From an uncultured Prolixibacteraceae bacterium (GTDB lineage Bacteria; Bacteroidota; Bacteroidia; Bacteroidales; Prolixibacteraceae): DNA of 64,000 nucleotides. The notes under the pieces were generated by a model. The model ran no database searches, was not told the DNA's origin, and saw only the letters and a list, made by a program, of their open reading frames with translations. Position numbers and translations under genes: made by a program. This document shows positions 63,223 through 64,000 of the stretch, in pieces; within the stretch, counting starts at the first letter, position 1; each line of letters begins with the position of its first letter. The stretch is from assembly GCA_913063265.1 (NCBI GenBank), contig CAJXZG010000015.1, forward strand, positions 1 to 64,000, read 5' to 3'.

Positions 63223-64000
63223 TCAACCCTCAGCATCCAACTTAAGATTTGTGTAATTATCAGTGACTTCATAGTTATAATCCGGGTATTCATATATCGG
63301 AATCCGTTGTTCCGTTTCACCAATTGAGTAACCCCAGATGCTTTCATAATCTGAAATATCTTCACCGATGTCTTCAAGCTGGCGGAGGTATTCACTAAGG
63401 GATTTGGATTCAATAATAATCACTTTATCCATTTTTTTCATGGCAGGACTATGTTTTCTTGTATGATCCAGTTCAAACTCCAGAATTCTTCGCCCGTAAC
63501 GTGTAATGCCAATGGTACGATATGTAAGGCTTTTCCCGACTCCCGGTAAATTAAGGACATTTCTGTCGGTGCCCAAAAATGGCAAAGCACTTTCTTTCAT
63601 CAGTTCCGACATACTTTCAACAATTGAAGCGGCATTATTTGGAAAATCTTTGATGGTTGAATAATATTCTTCAGGAATTTTACCGATCACCTTTTCTTCC
63701 ATCTGTTCCTGAACAGCTCTTTCGTTGGTGGCAAAATTGAAATTATTCTCCATATACCCTTTTACACTAAAAGTATAATAATTGATAATCCCTATTTCGT
63801 TTAATACTTTCCGAAGCTTTGCGGCATGCCCTCTTCTGGAAGCCGCGGTGCTAAAAACATGCTGATTTGTAACGGTCCAGCCTGCGGTATTCAGCCGTCT
63901 GATTGCATCACGTGCCTCTGGTGTTACTTCCATCGGCGATTCAAAATGGGTTTGTATAAAAAATTGTTTTATCCCAATCCCGCTTGCTTTCTTTTTAAAG
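63223..64000 (-). CDS. KamA-type radical SAM protein, truncated by window edge
   Basis: The frame is open to the window end, so the true start and the radical SAM CxxxCxxC motif are outside. The visible ~258 residues begin with QTHFESPMEVTPEARDAIRR and GWTVTNQHVFSTAASRRGHA, the lysine 2,3-aminomutase (KamA) family pattern, and NYYTFSVKGYMENNFNFAT near residue 85. KamA-like proteins shift amino groups with PLP and 5'-deoxyadenosyl radical chemistry. The usual NQ-V-L-x-G-V-N-D block reads NQHVFSTAASRRGH, so it is a divergent member and its substrate need not be lysine. Confidence 0.82.
   Translation of the reverse strand, partial: FKKKASGIGIKQFFIQTHFESPMEVTPEARDAIRRLNTAGWTVTNQHVFSTAASRRGHAAKLRKVLNEIGIINYYTFSVKGYMENNFNFATNERAVQEQMEEKVIGKIPEEYYSTIKDFPNNAASIVESMSELMKESALPFLGTDRNVLNLPGVGKSLTYRTIGITRYGRRILEFELDHTRKHSPAMKKMDKVIIIESKSLSEYLRQLEDIGEDISDYESIWGYSIGETEQRIPIYEYPDYNYEVTDNYTNLKLDAEG

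Noticed and set aside
1-64000. CRISPR arrays, rRNA, tRNA, prophage or integrase genes
   Set aside because: None was found by eye: no regularly spaced repeats, no recognisable tRNA arms with CCA-type ends, and no phage or transposase proteins. Short RNA genes could still be missed.

Overview
The window is A+T-rich chromosomal DNA from a Bacteroidota bacterium, most likely of the marine/anaerobic Marinilabiliales (Prolixibacteraceae-like) type. The placement rests on gene content and signals: a GldF/GldG gliding-type protein, an ECF sigma/FecR/STN-TonB receptor triad, a sulfatase, a pectate lyase, a hybrid histidine kinase ending in an AraC domain, DUF4301 and DUF4974 proteins, few visible Shine-Dalgarno sites, and several TAnnTTTG-type promoter boxes. 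The genus is an inference. I saw no rRNA, tRNA, CRISPR array, prophage or transposase gene.

Layout. 1-5900: 3' part of a sulfatase, an exported NIF3-like protein, a nested palindromic element, an MgtC/DUF4010 membrane protein and a PagL-type lipid A deacylase. 5900-13350: repeat-rich spacer, YhcC-like radical SAM protein, DUF4301, TPR protein, shikimate dehydrogenase, low-molecular-weight phosphatase, MaoC and EamA proteins. 13460-20210: 3-keto-disaccharide hydrolase-like lipoprotein, DUF2975/HTH pair, and a sigma-FecR-TonB receptor operon preceded by an uncharacterised lipoprotein. 20400-26340: an alkaline-phosphatase-fold protein that has lost most catalytic residues, then a three-gene NAD-linked [FeFe] hydrogenase. 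26390-32700: mostly housekeeping (Ogt, two secreted hydrolases, AgcS symporter, YkgJ, thioesterase, CoA-binding protein, FAH protein). 32859-37534: a compact minus-strand operon of a six-TM histidine kinase, three response-regulator proteins (one with a kinase output domain) and a methyltransferase.

37749-44705: exonuclease, dnaN, fused gldFG, lpxB, a small membrane protein and surE, all on the minus strand. 44868-48208: FG-GAP protein, TfoX-like protein, AAA/DUF4143 ATPase with palindromic upstream sequence, small membrane protein. 48372-52809: lipoprotein esterase, NmrA-type reductase, DODA-type dioxygenase, YceI and a Crp-family regulator. 53163-63160: a minus-strand accessory block with a hybrid two-component regulator, pectate lyase, polysaccharide deacetylase-fold protein, two alpha/beta hydrolases and an exported Gfo/Idh protein. 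Three copies of a ~110-bp intergenic repeat lie in this block. The window ends inside a KamA-type radical SAM gene.

The best candidate for an undescribed system is the 32859-37534 operon. Its set of parts (six-TM kinase, receiver proteins, a receiver with histidine-kinase output, and a methyltransferase with a PF-GY-x-GD motif) resembles the Ralstonia phcBSRQ quorum-sensing locus, which makes it a candidate fatty-acid-ester or other methylated-signal system in Bacteroidota. That link is an inference to be tested. Also worth attention are the pseudo-phosphatase, the reduced hydrogenase, DUF4301's resemblance to UDP-sugar pyrophosphorylases, and the dispersed repeat family.
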